Shown piece by piece: positions 1-7,108 of a stretch of DNA of 19,110 nt. Where the stretch lies: the NCBI GenBank assembly GCA_002345825.1, contig DDWD01000114.1:1-19110 (forward strand), in the 5' to 3' direction. Origin of the DNA: Bacteroidales bacterium UBA2295. Its GTDB lineage: Bacteria; Bacteroidota; Bacteroidia; Bacteroidales; Tenuifilaceae. The position numbers and the translations under genes are program-made. The first letter of the stretch is position 1, and every line of letters begins with the position of its first letter. The notes beneath the pieces are model-generated. The model was not told the DNA's origin. It did no database searches and was given only the letters and a program-made list of their open reading frames with translations.

Positions 1-1
1 T

Positions 2-259
2 GGCCCTGTAAAGTTGCTAATTACAATTGAAAGCCGCAGCACGGGAACACCCGCCGAGCTGGCCCAGCGCTTGGGCGTAACCGCCCGCACGGTTCATAGC
101 TACGTTAACCAGCTTTGTGAGCTGGGGGCAAAAATTGAGTACTCCCGCACAAATCAAACCTATTACTACATCCGCCCGGTGGAGTTTAAGTTTGGGTTCG
201 AACCCCTGGATGAAAGATTCAATGATACAAATAAAAAAAGGGGGGGGGTAAAAGACTAG
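2..259 (+). CDS. small winged-helix (HTH) regulator, 5' end missing
   Basis: The reading frame is open to the left edge of the window, so the true start lies outside; 85 residues are visible. The segment TPAELAQRLGVTARTVHSYV is a clear helix-turn-helix of the HTH_11/DeoR-like kind, followed by a short wing (LGAKIEYSRTNQTYYY) and an end EFKFGF typical of the small 70-90-residue one-domain regulators often found beside Bacteroidota peptide-maturation loci. No ligand or effector domain is present, so it should bind DNA, probably as a dimer. It lies about 295 bp upstream of the RiPP precursor on the same strand and is the nearest candidate cluster regulator (inference). The C-terminal tail is encoded by an A7-G9 homopolymer tract (233-248), a site prone to slippage. 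The HTH assignment is good; the target is unknown. Confidence 0.75.
   Translation, partial: GPVKLLITIESRSTGTPAELAQRLGVTARTVHSYVNQLCELGAKIEYSRTNQTYYYIRPVEFKFGFEPLDERFNDTNKKRGGVKD
233..248 (+). repeat. A7-G9 homopolymer tract in the 3' end of the HTH gene
   Basis: Seven A followed by nine G lie just before the stop codon of the HTH gene. Loss or gain of a base would either stop translation at once (TAA) or extend the protein by roughly 15-20 residues. Only the tail beyond the winged helix would change. A sequencing length error is possible in such a tract. Confidence 0.7.
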
Positions 260-554
260 TAGTGAGCAGTATAGGCTTGATTGCGCAACTTTTTTTATTT
301 TAATTTCACTTTTCTTAAGCTAGCGAAAATACATTGTAATAAACTGTTAGTTAGGGTTATAAGCGAACTGTTGAGTGAAAAATATGTTGTTAAACATAGG
401 TGTAGTTGCTTCCCTGAAATGTGGTTTCAGGGAAGCAACTTACCTTTGGTATGCCAAAGCATTCTGGATGGGCCCAAAGGGTGGGTTTGGTGGGCGGGTT
501 CCGAAAAGCCCTGCGGGTCGTCCGCAAGAGTAGGAAACCTAATAATTCAAAATT
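260..554. other. structured non-coding leader region upstream of the RiPP precursor
   Basis: No convincing gene. The left half is AT-rich; the right half (about 405-535) is unexpectedly GC-rich and full of inverted repeats: a perfect 15-bp hairpin (405-439), a 6-bp stem with a 4-nt loop (444-459, CTTTGG/CCAAAG), the palindrome GGGCCC, and a TGCGG/CCGCA stem near 512-526. It ends only about 20-30 bp before the precursor start, so it may be a structured 5' UTR or a small RNA. It matches no RNA family that I recognise. An open frame crossing it (281-580) looks spurious. Confidence 0.5.
405..439 (+). other. perfect 15-bp hairpin
   Basis: GTTGCTTCCCTGAAA (405-419) is followed by a 5-nt loop TGTGG and its exact reverse complement (425-439). 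No T-run follows on the plus strand, so it is not a textbook intrinsic terminator. It is followed after 4 nt by a second small hairpin. It could be a 5'-UTR or processing structure, or a REP-like palindrome. Confidence 0.75.
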
Positions 555-776
555 ATGGAGAGTGTTTTAAAAAAATTTGAAAAGAATTCTGTAGATATGT
601 CTAAAGTGTATGGTGGTGGTACATCTCATTACACTGGTGAAAGGTCGATGGTTACTTCTGGAGGAGCTTATTATAGGGGAAAAGAATATGCAGAGGTTTC
701 AGATGATGGTTGTGTAAGTACTTATCTTGTACCATATAACGGGTTAGGAGTAATTTCTGTTGATATTCAATGCTAA
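555..776 (+). CDS. double-glycine RiPP precursor peptide (probable graspetide substrate)
   Basis: A 73-residue peptide. Residues 1-21/22 form a charged amphipathic leader ending VYGGG, a Gly-Gly cleavage site for a C39 peptidase, which the ABC exporter encoded about 4 kb downstream carries. The core (about 52 residues) starts TSHYTGERSM and is rich in Thr/Ser (10) plus Glu/Asp (6) and one Lys, the side chains that ATP-grasp ligases join as ester or amide links. Two Cys (53 and the C-terminal residue 73) could form a disulfide. It is AT-rich, follows a strongly structured leader, and has its own terminator-like hairpin at 943-977, so it is probably made in excess over the maturases. No hydrophobic signal peptide is visible. 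Its identity as the substrate of GwsG is inferred from the leader type and position; no homologue was recognised by sequence. Confidence 0.75.
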   Translation: MESVLKKFEKNSVDMSKVYGGGTSHYTGERSMVTSGGAYYRGKEYAEVSDDGCVSTYLVPYNGLGVISVDIQC

Positions 777-828
777 AAATTGATACAGGATTGAAAACGT
801 TTGTTTATTTTCATTGAACGATTTTATT

Positions 829-852
829 TTTTTACCATAATTACGGTAAAAA
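829..852. repeat. imperfect palindrome TTTTTACC...GGTAAAAA
   Basis: Eight-base arms TTTTTACC and GGTAAAAA flank the near-palindromic ATAATTAC. It lies 52 bp after the precursor stop. It could be a weak terminator or an operator; no typical U-run follows on the plus strand. Confidence 0.45.
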
Positions 853-942
853 GATTAGAATAGTTTAGCTGTCTAATAAATCAAATTAACTTCTTTTGGA
901 TTGGATATATGGTAGTTCACTAAATTAAAGTAGGAGTAAAAT

Positions 943-977
943 GAGGGTAACTAAATGTAACGGATACCCTCTTTTTT
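943..977 (+). terminator. intrinsic terminator after the precursor gene
   Basis: GAGGGTA (943-949) pairs exactly with TACCCTC (965-971), followed directly by six T. The loop is 15 nt. Placed between the precursor and the maturase genes, it would separate precursor expression from that of the downstream operon, or attenuate it. Confidence 0.7.
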
Positions 978-1106
978 CTTAATTTACAGTAAATACAAAT
1001 TGTTTAAGAAATTTAAATTCGATGTATAATAACTTTTGAGTTATTTCTGTATGGGAAACTTGGTGTTAGTTAAATACGAAATGTTGATTTGTTAAACAGT
1101 ATGAGA

Positions 1107-1139
1107 TTTGTCCCATAAGAATTCTTATTTTACAATTTT
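1107..1139 (+). promoter_or_regulatory. candidate promoter with embedded 14-bp palindrome
   Basis: TTTG (1107-1110) and TACAATTTT (1131-1139) are spaced by 20 nt, close to the Bacteroidota primary sigma pattern (TTTG, about 20 nt, TAnnTTTG), although the second element is imperfect. The spacer contains the perfect palindrome ATAAGAATTCTTAT (1115-1128), a natural place for a repressor dimer. The following gene starts at 1159. Confidence 0.35.
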
Positions 1140-1158
1140 TTAATAAAAAACAGGATTT

Positions 1159-2406
1159 ATGAGATGGCTTTACATTTTAGTTTTATTGATTAGTCTTTCA
1201 TTCCCAGCGAATGCTTTTGGTGTTCTGCCAGAGAATTATAGAGCATACTACGATAGCATTAATGTGGCAGAGCTCAGCGTATTCGAGCTTAATTTCCATA
1301 AAGCCTACGATACTTATAGTAGAACTTTCTCAAGGTTCGAGAAAAGGCACGTCAACGACCTTCACAATGCCTCCCTGTGCGCAATACTAATTGGGGAGCA
1401 TGCGCAGGCCAAGGAGTGGATAATGGAGATGATTACCAAAGGGGTTGATATCAATACGCTGAATTCCCGATACTTTAAAGAGCTCCCCGAGCCTATATGG
1501 GAGGAGATTAGGCAAAGCAGTAGTTTCCTTAGGTCGGTTTACCTTTCTAGGGTTGACTCTAGCTATATGGCTACACTTGACACGCTACGAGAGCGAGAAC
1601 AAGATTTCCTAATAAACCGAAAGCCTAAATCGAGTTACGATAGCCTGGTGTATGAGCATGCCAAGGTGTTGCACGCATTGATCTCGGAAAGGGGAGTTCC
1701 GATCGTCCCCATCTACGGCAGATTCCATTTTCCTCTTGATGTCTTACTACATCATTTTGGACTTAGGAATCAATTGAAATATCCAAAGGAGAATGATATC
1801 GATCTAAATGCTGAGCCATACAAATCTATGGATTTTTCGCAATGCGATCTTGAGCCACTCCTTCGCAAGGCGGTATTCAATGGCGAACTTACACCCCAAT
1901 TTCTTGCCTCAGCCATGGCGCATAGCGAGTTGGACTCGACCCGCCAGCTGGGTGGTTTTGATTTGATAGTTGATTTGGAAACAAGAACTATAACTTATGA
2001 GACGGTAAAAAGTGAGGAAAATCTTAAGGCAATTGATGCGTATCGATTATCGTTGGGGTTGGAGACAGCTCGTGATGCTTCTAAAAAGGATATTGATGCT
2101 CTTTTTTTCTATAATATTGACTTCTTCCCCTTTGAAGGGCTTATTTGTAAATTTAATGAAATTGGTTATACTAAAAAGAAACAAGCTGCTATTGAGCACA
2201 ATTCAAACGAGTTTGATTTAATGGCGCTGTCTGTAATTCGTGCTCATTCAGAAATACGAGAATCTTTTTATCAGAATAGCGGTTTTAGTTTAGAAAGTCA
2301 GTTGGCTAAAAGCCCAATCATTATTGAAAATAAATGGAAATTACTCAAAGAGTTTCGAATTAGCAAAAGTATTGTTGATGTATTGATTGTCCCACTAAAT
2401 AAATAG
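1159..2406 (+). CDS. secreted protein of unknown function in the RiPP operon
   Basis: A 415-residue protein with a clean Sec signal peptide (residues 1-19, hydrophobic YILVLLISLSF, cleavage after ANA). No enzyme motif is recognised. Residues about 66-120 (ASLCAILIGEHAQAKEWIME and following) resemble one or two degenerate TPR-like helical hairpins; the rest appears alpha-helical with no Cys cluster or lipobox. It is first in a tight run, with 11 bp to gwsG, so it probably serves the same pathway outside the inner membrane, for example immunity, product handling or an extracytoplasmic partner (inference). Base composition changes sharply inside the gene near 1970: before it GC is about 47-48%, after it about 30%, so the C-terminal third may have been exchanged together with gwsG. 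Secretion is well supported; function is unknown. Confidence 0.8.
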   Translation: MRWLYILVLLISLSFPANAFGVLPENYRAYYDSINVAELSVFELNFHKAYDTYSRTFSRFEKRHVNDLHNASLCAILIGEHAQAKEWIMEMITKGVDINTLNSRYFKELPEPIWEEIRQSSSFLRSVYLSRVDSSYMATLDTLREREQDFLINRKPKSSYDSLVYEHAKVLHALISERGVPIVPIYGRFHFPLDVLLHHFGLRNQLKYPKENDIDLNAEPYKSMDFSQCDLEPLLRKAVFNGELTPQFLASAMAHSELDSTRQLGGFDLIVDLETRTITYETVKSEENLKAIDAYRLSLGLETARDASKKDIDALFFYNIDFFPFEGLICKFNEIGYTKKKQAAIEHNSNEFDLMALSVIRAHSEIRESFYQNSGFSLESQLAKSPIIIENKWKLLKEFRISKSIVDVLIVPLNK

Positions 2407-2417
2407 ATTAAAGCAAA

Positions 2418-3395
2418 ATGATCCTAATGTTTAGCGAGGAGTGCGAGCGTACCACCGATGAGGTAGTGCAATGGTTAATACTGAAAGGGAAAAAGTTTTT
2501 ACGCATCAATAGGGAGGATGAGGTAAGAATTGTAAATGTTTCACCAAGCAAAGGAATTATTGAGGTGGAAGTGAATGGTAGAGTTTACGACCTATGTCAG
2601 TTTAACAACATATGGTATAGAAGGGGTAGCCTTGCTCCAAACTGCGTAAAGGCTGCAATATCCGAACTGGGAAATCAGCCACATAGGGTACAGCAGGTTG
2701 GGCAATTCTTATCGAACGAGTGGAAAATTCTACAACACTATATCTTCTTCGTCTTAGAACGAAAAAAGGGGGCTATAGGAAGCTTTCCAAAGTCTTTTAT
2801 CAATAAACCCATAGTTTTGACTATTGCGAAGGAGTGTGGTCTCTCTATTCCAGAAATAGTTGTAACAGGAAAAGGTAGTGTTCTGTATGATGAATTGAAA
2901 TGTAAACCATTAATAACTAAACCCATTAGCGAAGCGGAGACTTTTCGAAATACAGATGGCTCATCCTCGAAAATGCTAACAACTTCTGTGCAGGTATTAT
3001 CTTTTGATAGGGATTTAGAATTTTTCCCCTCATTAGTTCAACATAGAATTGAAAAGTGGATAGAGTTGAGAATCTTTTTTGTAAAGGACACATACTACTC
3101 AATGGCAATTTTCTCACAGAACAACTCTAAAACTTTAATCGACTTCAGAAATTATGATGACGAAAGGCCCAACCGTATGGTTCCATTCCTTTTACCTATG
3201 CTAGTAGAAAAACGACTACGCAACCTTATGGATAAGTTAGGGCTGGATACGGGCTCCATAGATATGATAGTTACGCCCCAAAAAGAGTATTTTTTCCTGG
3301 AGGTTAATCCAGTAGGAAATATCGAAATGGTTAGCAAGAATTGCAACTACCCTATTGAAATGGAAATTGCTAAATATTTGACACATGAAGGATGA
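2418..3395 (+). CDS. gwsG: grasp-with-spasm system ATP-grasp peptide maturase
   Basis: A 325-residue ATP-grasp ligase of the MvdD/graspetide-maturase type. These enzymes phosphorylate Asp/Glu side chains of a precursor and couple them to Ser/Thr or Lys, giving ester or amide macrocycles. Visible family features are FNNIWYRRG (residues 62-70), QHRIEKWIELRIFFV (208-222, the substrate/ATP grip segment), TLIDFRNYDDERPN (239-252) and the metal-binding end GLDTGSIDMIV...FFLEVNPVGN (275-301) with E295 and N297, followed by NCNYPIE. The wording of these motifs matches the Bacteroidota 'grasp-with-spasm' subgroup, and the SPASM partner gene lies next to it. It acts in the cytoplasm, probably on the peptide encoded at 555-776. 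Its stop overlaps the next small ORF by 11 bp, implying coupled translation. Base composition is AT-rich. Confidence 0.92.
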   Translation: MILMFSEECERTTDEVVQWLILKGKKFLRINREDEVRIVNVSPSKGIIEVEVNGRVYDLCQFNNIWYRRGSLAPNCVKAAISELGNQPHRVQQVGQFLSNEWKILQHYIFFVLERKKGAIGSFPKSFINKPIVLTIAKECGLSIPEIVVTGKGSVLYDELKCKPLITKPISEAETFRNTDGSSSKMLTTSVQVLSFDRDLEFFPSLVQHRIEKWIELRIFFVKDTYYSMAIFSQNNSKTLIDFRNYDDERPNRMVPFLLPMLVEKRLRNLMDKLGLDTGSIDMIVTPQKEYFFLEVNPVGNIEMVSKNCNYPIEMEIAKYLTHEG

Positions 3396-3570
3396 GAACT
3401 TGTTACCTCGCAAAACGATTATGCCATTATGTGTGAGAAATGCTGTACTGTTAGAGAATAGTTCGGTAAGAGTATTGAAAATAGTATCAAATGTAAGGTT
3501 GCAATCGAATAGGGTTATTGTTGATCAGCCTTCTAAGCCTATATCCAGAATATTTAGTTTTCAATTATGA
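3385..3570 (+). CDS. small coupled ORF between gwsG and gwsS, unknown function
   Basis: A 61-residue basic peptide starting inside the end of gwsG (overlap ATGAAGGATGA) and ending 15 bp before gwsS. The tight packing, plausible codon use and absence of any other explanation for the gap support a real gene. It contains LPRKTIMPLCVRNAVLL and ends PSKPISRIFSFQL. It has no signal peptide, no Gly-Gly site, one Cys and few acidic residues, so it does not look like another graspetide precursor. It could be a leader-binding or scaffold subunit for GwsG or GwsS, but I do not recognise the family. Confidence 0.55.
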   Translation: MKDENLLPRKTIMPLCVRNAVLLENSSVRVLKIVSNVRLQSNRVIVDQPSKPISRIFSFQL

Positions 3571-3585
3571 TACATATTTTTAGAT

Positions 3586-4662
3586 ATGAGATACTATAAA
3601 CGTTTTGCTAATTGTTTCCCAATAGATGGGTATAAAAATTATGCTGTTTACGATATTTCCAGAAAGGACGTTTTTGCTATTGACAAGCCTACCTTCGAAT
3701 TGCTAGGTTTAGAAATTATTCTCGAAGAATTACTTCAAGGACTCTCCAATAATCGTTTCACTGAGCTATTGGATAAGGAAATCATTTTTCAATGCCCAAA
3801 AGGTGATGAGAACCTATTCCCTTCCGTACAAACCAATTGGTATAGTCCTTTCTCAATTACTAATTGCATTGTTGACTGGAGTATAGACTCGACATATGAT
3901 TTAATAGAAGCCATAGAACAACTAGACAAAATTGGATGCAAAACCCTACAATTAAGGTTTTATCCCAACGTAGAAGAGAACCAAGTTGTTAAAGTACTGC
4001 AATGTATTGTTGGAATGAATATTAGAGGAGTTGAGTTAGTTGTTCCCTTTAGTGAGGAACTCATTAAATTCATTACCAGGGAATTTGAGTCTATCGTTAG
4101 CATCATTTGTTATTCAGCAGATTCTACATCAGTTAAAACATATAATAACTGTCAGGTTATACTTACCAAAGAGATGTTTTTAGGTGTAGAACAATGTGGA
4201 GTGGTAAGCCCTAGTTACTTCATTTGTAATAACGATTTCTTCTTTGAGTCAAACAATCACAATAGTTGCCTTAATCGAAAAATATCCATCGACACCCACG
4301 GTAACATCAAAAACTGCCCATCCTGTTTCCAATCCTTTGGTAACATTAAAGACACAACTCTAGAGCAAGCATTAAATCATCCCGATTTTAAAAAGCACTG
4401 GAACATCACCAAGGATCAAATAGACGTGTGCAAGGATTGCGAGTTCCGCCATATGTGTCCCGATTGCCGCGTATTTATTAAGGATCCCGAAAATATTTAC
4501 TCCCAACCCTCCAAATGCACCTACAACCCCTACATAGCCAAGTGGCAAGGCGAGGAGGGCTACGTGCCGGTTGAGGAGTGCGGTACTTATACACGGGAAA
4601 CGGGGTTTTTGGTTAACCATGAACGAGTGGCAGAGATGAACAAGCAGCTTTGGGGTGAGTAA
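3586..4662 (+). CDS. gwsS: grasp-with-spasm system SPASM-domain peptide maturase, lacking the radical-SAM CX3CX2C motif
   Basis: A 358-residue protein. The C-terminal half is a complete SPASM domain, which holds auxiliary iron-sulfur clusters in peptide-modifying radical-SAM enzymes: C228, G239-X4-C244, C247, then C282-X2-C285-X5-C291-X2-C294 and C311. The N-terminal part (about 1-220) has the length and beta/alpha texture of a degenerate radical-SAM barrel, but no CX3CX2C is present; the only Cys near the expected place is C94 in ITNCIVDW. It therefore probably does not cleave SAM and may instead recognise the precursor or act as a structural or redox partner of GwsG. GC content rises abruptly from about 32-35% to 43-58% near 4380-4440, inside the SPASM part. 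The gene sits 15 bp after the small ORF and 82 bp before the exporter. Confidence 0.88.
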   Translation: MRYYKRFANCFPIDGYKNYAVYDISRKDVFAIDKPTFELLGLEIILEELLQGLSNNRFTELLDKEIIFQCPKGDENLFPSVQTNWYSPFSITNCIVDWSIDSTYDLIEAIEQLDKIGCKTLQLRFYPNVEENQVVKVLQCIVGMNIRGVELVVPFSEELIKFITREFESIVSIICYSADSTSVKTYNNCQVILTKEMFLGVEQCGVVSPSYFICNNDFFFESNNHNSCLNRKISIDTHGNIKNCPSCFQSFGNIKDTTLEQALNHPDFKKHWNITKDQIDVCKDCEFRHMCPDCRVFIKDPENIYSQPSKCTYNPYIAKWQGEEGYVPVEECGTYTRETGFLVNHERVAEMNKQLWGE

Positions 4663-4744
4663 GTGGCAACATAATGAACTACATATAACTTTTCTTCCTA
4701 CTTTTACATTCAAAATTCATCATTTTACATTTTATATTCACTAA

Positions 4745-6937
4745 ATGCCTTTCCCCCACTACCCCCAACACGATGCCATGGACTGCGGGCCAACCTGCCT
4801 AAGAATGGTGGCGCGCTATTACGGTAAGCATTACAATTTAGAGACCCTGCGTGAGCGTAGCCATATAACCCGCGAGGGGGTGAGCATGCTGGGTATTAGT
4901 CGTGCTGCCGAGAGCATTGGGTTGCGCACCATGGGCGTAAAGCTAAGCTTTGAACAGCTGCGCAACGAGGCACCACTGCCTGCCATTGTGCATTGGAACC
5001 AGCAGCATTTTGTGGTGGTTTACAAGATATCGGGACGTAAGGGCAACGAGACTATTCATGTGGCCGATCCCGCAGGTGGACTGCTAAAATTTCCTCAAAA
5101 GGAGTTTACCCGCTGTTGGTACTCAACTACCGAGGATGGCGAGCAAAGGGGTATTGCGCTACTTCTTGAGCCAACCCCCGAGTTCTACTCGGCCCGCGAC
5201 GAGAAGCCCAACCGCCGTAGCTTTGGGTTCCTGTTTAGCTACCTGCGTCCATACCATCGGATGATTGTTCAGTTATTCCTGGGCTTGATACTGGGTAGCT
5301 TAATGCAGCTGCTTTTCCCGTTCCTTACCCAGAGCATAGTCGATCAGGGTATTGGCAATCGCAATATCAGCTTTATATACCTTGTGCTTATAGCGCAGCT
5401 GGTGCTAACGCTAAGCCGCGTATCGGTGGAGTTTATCCGTGGGTGGATATTGCTACATCTGGGTACACGGGTCAACGTATCGCTAATATCCGATTTCTTG
5501 GCCAAGCTCATGCGCTTGCCCATGCGCTACTTCGATACCAAGATGACAGGCGACCTTATGCAGCGCATTGGCGATCATAGGCGTATCGAGAGTTTTCTTA
5601 CCAGCACTTCGCTCAACGTGATATTCTCGCTGGTTAACCTGGTAATTTTTGGGGCGGTGCTGCTTTTCTACAGCGCTCAAATTTTTACCGTTTTCTTTAT
5701 CGGTAGCGCGCTGTATGCGGCTTGGGTATGGCTGTTCCTTAAAAAACGTGCCGAGTTAGACCATCGGCGGTTTGCCCAGATGTCGGCCAACCAGAGCAGT
5801 CTTATACAGCTTATCCAAGGGATGCAGGAGATTAAGCTGAGCGGATGCGAGCAGCAGAAACGGTGGGAGTGGGAGAGCATTCAGGCACGCCTGTTCCGCG
5901 TGGGCGTTAAGGGGCTAGCCCTTAGTCAGTACCAGCAGAGCGGTGCGGTGCTGCTCAACGAGGTGAAAAATATTGTTATCACCGTACTGGCAGCCAAAAG
6001 CGTGGTAGAGGGAAACTTAACATTGGGTATGATGATGGCCATTCAGTATATCATTGGGCAGCTCAACAGCCCCATCGATCAGCTTATCAACTTTATCAAC
6101 GTTACCCAGGATGCCAAGATCAGCCTCGAGAGGCTTGGCGAGGTACACCTCAGGGACGATGAGGAGGATACCGCAGCATCGAGCATTTCCGATATCCCCG
6201 ATAATGCTGCACTATCAGTGAATAATCTATCGTTCCGATACGAGGGACCTGATTCGGAGCTGGTGCTAAACGAGGTTAGCATAACCATACCCGAGGGCAA
6301 GCAAACTGCAATTGTGGGGACATCCGGGAGCGGTAAAACAACGCTGGTAAAGCTACTGCTGGGCTTTTACCCCATTGCAACTGGCGAGATTCGGCTGGGC
6401 AGCAACAACCTCGAGGCATATAGCCTACGTCGCTGGCGCGAGGAGTGCGGCGTGGTGATGCAGGATGGCTTTATCTTTTCCGATACTATTGCCCGTAATA
6501 TTGCGCCGGGGGTTGAGACTATTGATAAGAAGCGATTGATTGAGGCCGCTCGCATTGCCAATATTTCCGATTTTATAGCCTCGTTACCGCTGGGTTATAA
6601 TACCAAGATAGGGGGCGAGGGGCATGGACTGAGCCAGGGACAAAAGCAGCGTATCCTAATCGCCCGCGCGGTTTACAAAGATCCAATGTTTATCTTTTTA
6701 GATGAGGCCACCAATTCGCTCGATGCCAACAACGAGAAGGTGATTCTTGAGAACTTGCAGGAGTTTATCAAGGGCAGAACCTCGGTGGTGGTGGCGCATA
6801 GGCTAAGCACGGTAAAAAGTGCCGACCAGATTATTGTGCTGGAGGGTGGCCAGGTTGTTGAGGTGGGAACCCACAAGGAGCTAAGCGCAAAAAAGGGAGC
6901 CTACTATACATTGGTTAAGAATCAGTTGGAGTTGTAA
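4745..6937 (+). CDS. peptidase-domain (C39) ABC transporter for double-Gly peptides
   Basis: A 730-residue bacteriocin-type exporter that cuts the leader after Gly-Gly and exports the peptide across the inner membrane. Domain order: C39 peptidase (about 1-130) with catalytic C14 in DCGPTC, H88 in QQHFVVVY and D108 in VADPAGG; six-helix ABC membrane domain (about 160-460); nucleotide-binding domain with Walker A GTSGSGKTT (525-533), signature LSQGQ (629-633) and Walker B FIFLDEA (D653, E654), then the switch His in VVAHRLST. All catalytic residues are present. Length fits the family (700-750). The start at 4745 places the active Cys at the usual residue 14. It is followed by its HlyD-type partner after a 171-bp gap filled by a repeat. 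It probably exports the 555-776 peptide and possibly also the one at 17348-17572. It is GC-rich relative to gwsG. Confidence 0.95.
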   Translation: MPFPHYPQHDAMDCGPTCLRMVARYYGKHYNLETLRERSHITREGVSMLGISRAAESIGLRTMGVKLSFEQLRNEAPLPAIVHWNQQHFVVVYKISGRKGNETIHVADPAGGLLKFPQKEFTRCWYSTTEDGEQRGIALLLEPTPEFYSARDEKPNRRSFGFLFSYLRPYHRMIVQLFLGLILGSLMQLLFPFLTQSIVDQGIGNRNISFIYLVLIAQLVLTLSRVSVEFIRGWILLHLGTRVNVSLISDFLAKLMRLPMRYFDTKMTGDLMQRIGDHRRIESFLTSTSLNVIFSLVNLVIFGAVLLFYSAQIFTVFFIGSALYAAWVWLFLKKRAELDHRRFAQMSANQSSLIQLIQGMQEIKLSGCEQQKRWEWESIQARLFRVGVKGLALSQYQQSGAVLLNEVKNIVITVLAAKSVVEGNLTLGMMMAIQYIIGQLNSPIDQLINFINVTQDAKISLERLGEVHLRDDEEDTAASSISDIPDNAALSVNNLSFRYEGPDSELVLNEVSITIPEGKQTAIVGTSGSGKTTLVKLLLGFYPIATGEIRLGSNNLEAYSLRRWREECGVVMQDGFIFSDTIARNIAPGVETIDKKRLIEAARIANISDFIASLPLGYNTKIGGEGHGLSQGQKQRILIARAVYKDPMFIFLDEATNSLDANNEKVILENLQEFIKGRTSVVVAHRLSTVKSADQIIVLEGGQVVEVGTHKELSAKKGAYYTLVKNQLEL

Positions 6938-6946
6938 TTGTTTTTG

Positions 6947-7092
6947 GAACGCAGATAACACAGATCGAACAGATTTACGCAGATAAGAGGAACTGGAGAA
7001 TAGATTTTTGATTACGCATAATCCGCACAAAAAGATCTGCGAGGATCTTTTAAATCCGCGTCACGTGTCCGACCACTGGCGGATCCGCGTTC
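6947..7092. repeat. 146-bp interspersed repeat with imperfect terminal inverted repeats
   Basis: The element begins GAACGCAGAT (6947-6956) and ends ATCCGCGTTC (7083-7092), matching as inverted repeats at 9 of 10 bases. Inside are further cGCAGATAA/ATCCGC-type words and a perfect hairpin AAAAGATC...GATCTTTT (7030-7051). Such 'cgcagataacacag...aatccgcgt' elements are familiar in Bacteroidota intergenic regions. It sits between the ABC and HlyD genes without breaking either; the hairpin could affect expression of the adaptor. Confidence 0.6.
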
Positions 7093-7108
7093 AAACTATA
7101 GTCAGCAT

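Larger units (their letters stand above)
777..1158. other. 382-bp intergenic region with two hairpins and a candidate promoter
   Basis: Contains no gene that I can support. It holds an imperfect palindrome at 829-852, a terminator-like hairpin at 943-977 and, near the right end, a candidate Bacteroidota promoter overlapping a 14-bp palindrome (1107-1139). The precursor transcript probably ends here and the maturase operon starts here. Confidence 0.6.

Noticed and set aside
405..545. Group II intron or rRNA fragment
   Set aside because: The GC-rich stems invite the idea, but no domain V-like hairpin, intron-encoded protein or rRNA helix sequence could be matched.
281..580. 99-residue open frame across the leader region of the precursor
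   Set aside because: It runs through strong hairpins, overlaps the precursor start, has an implausible Trp/Cys-rich composition and no recognisable domain.
3385..3570. Small ORF as a second graspetide precursor
   Set aside because: It has no Gly-Gly site, few acidic residues and a basic character; more likely an accessory protein.
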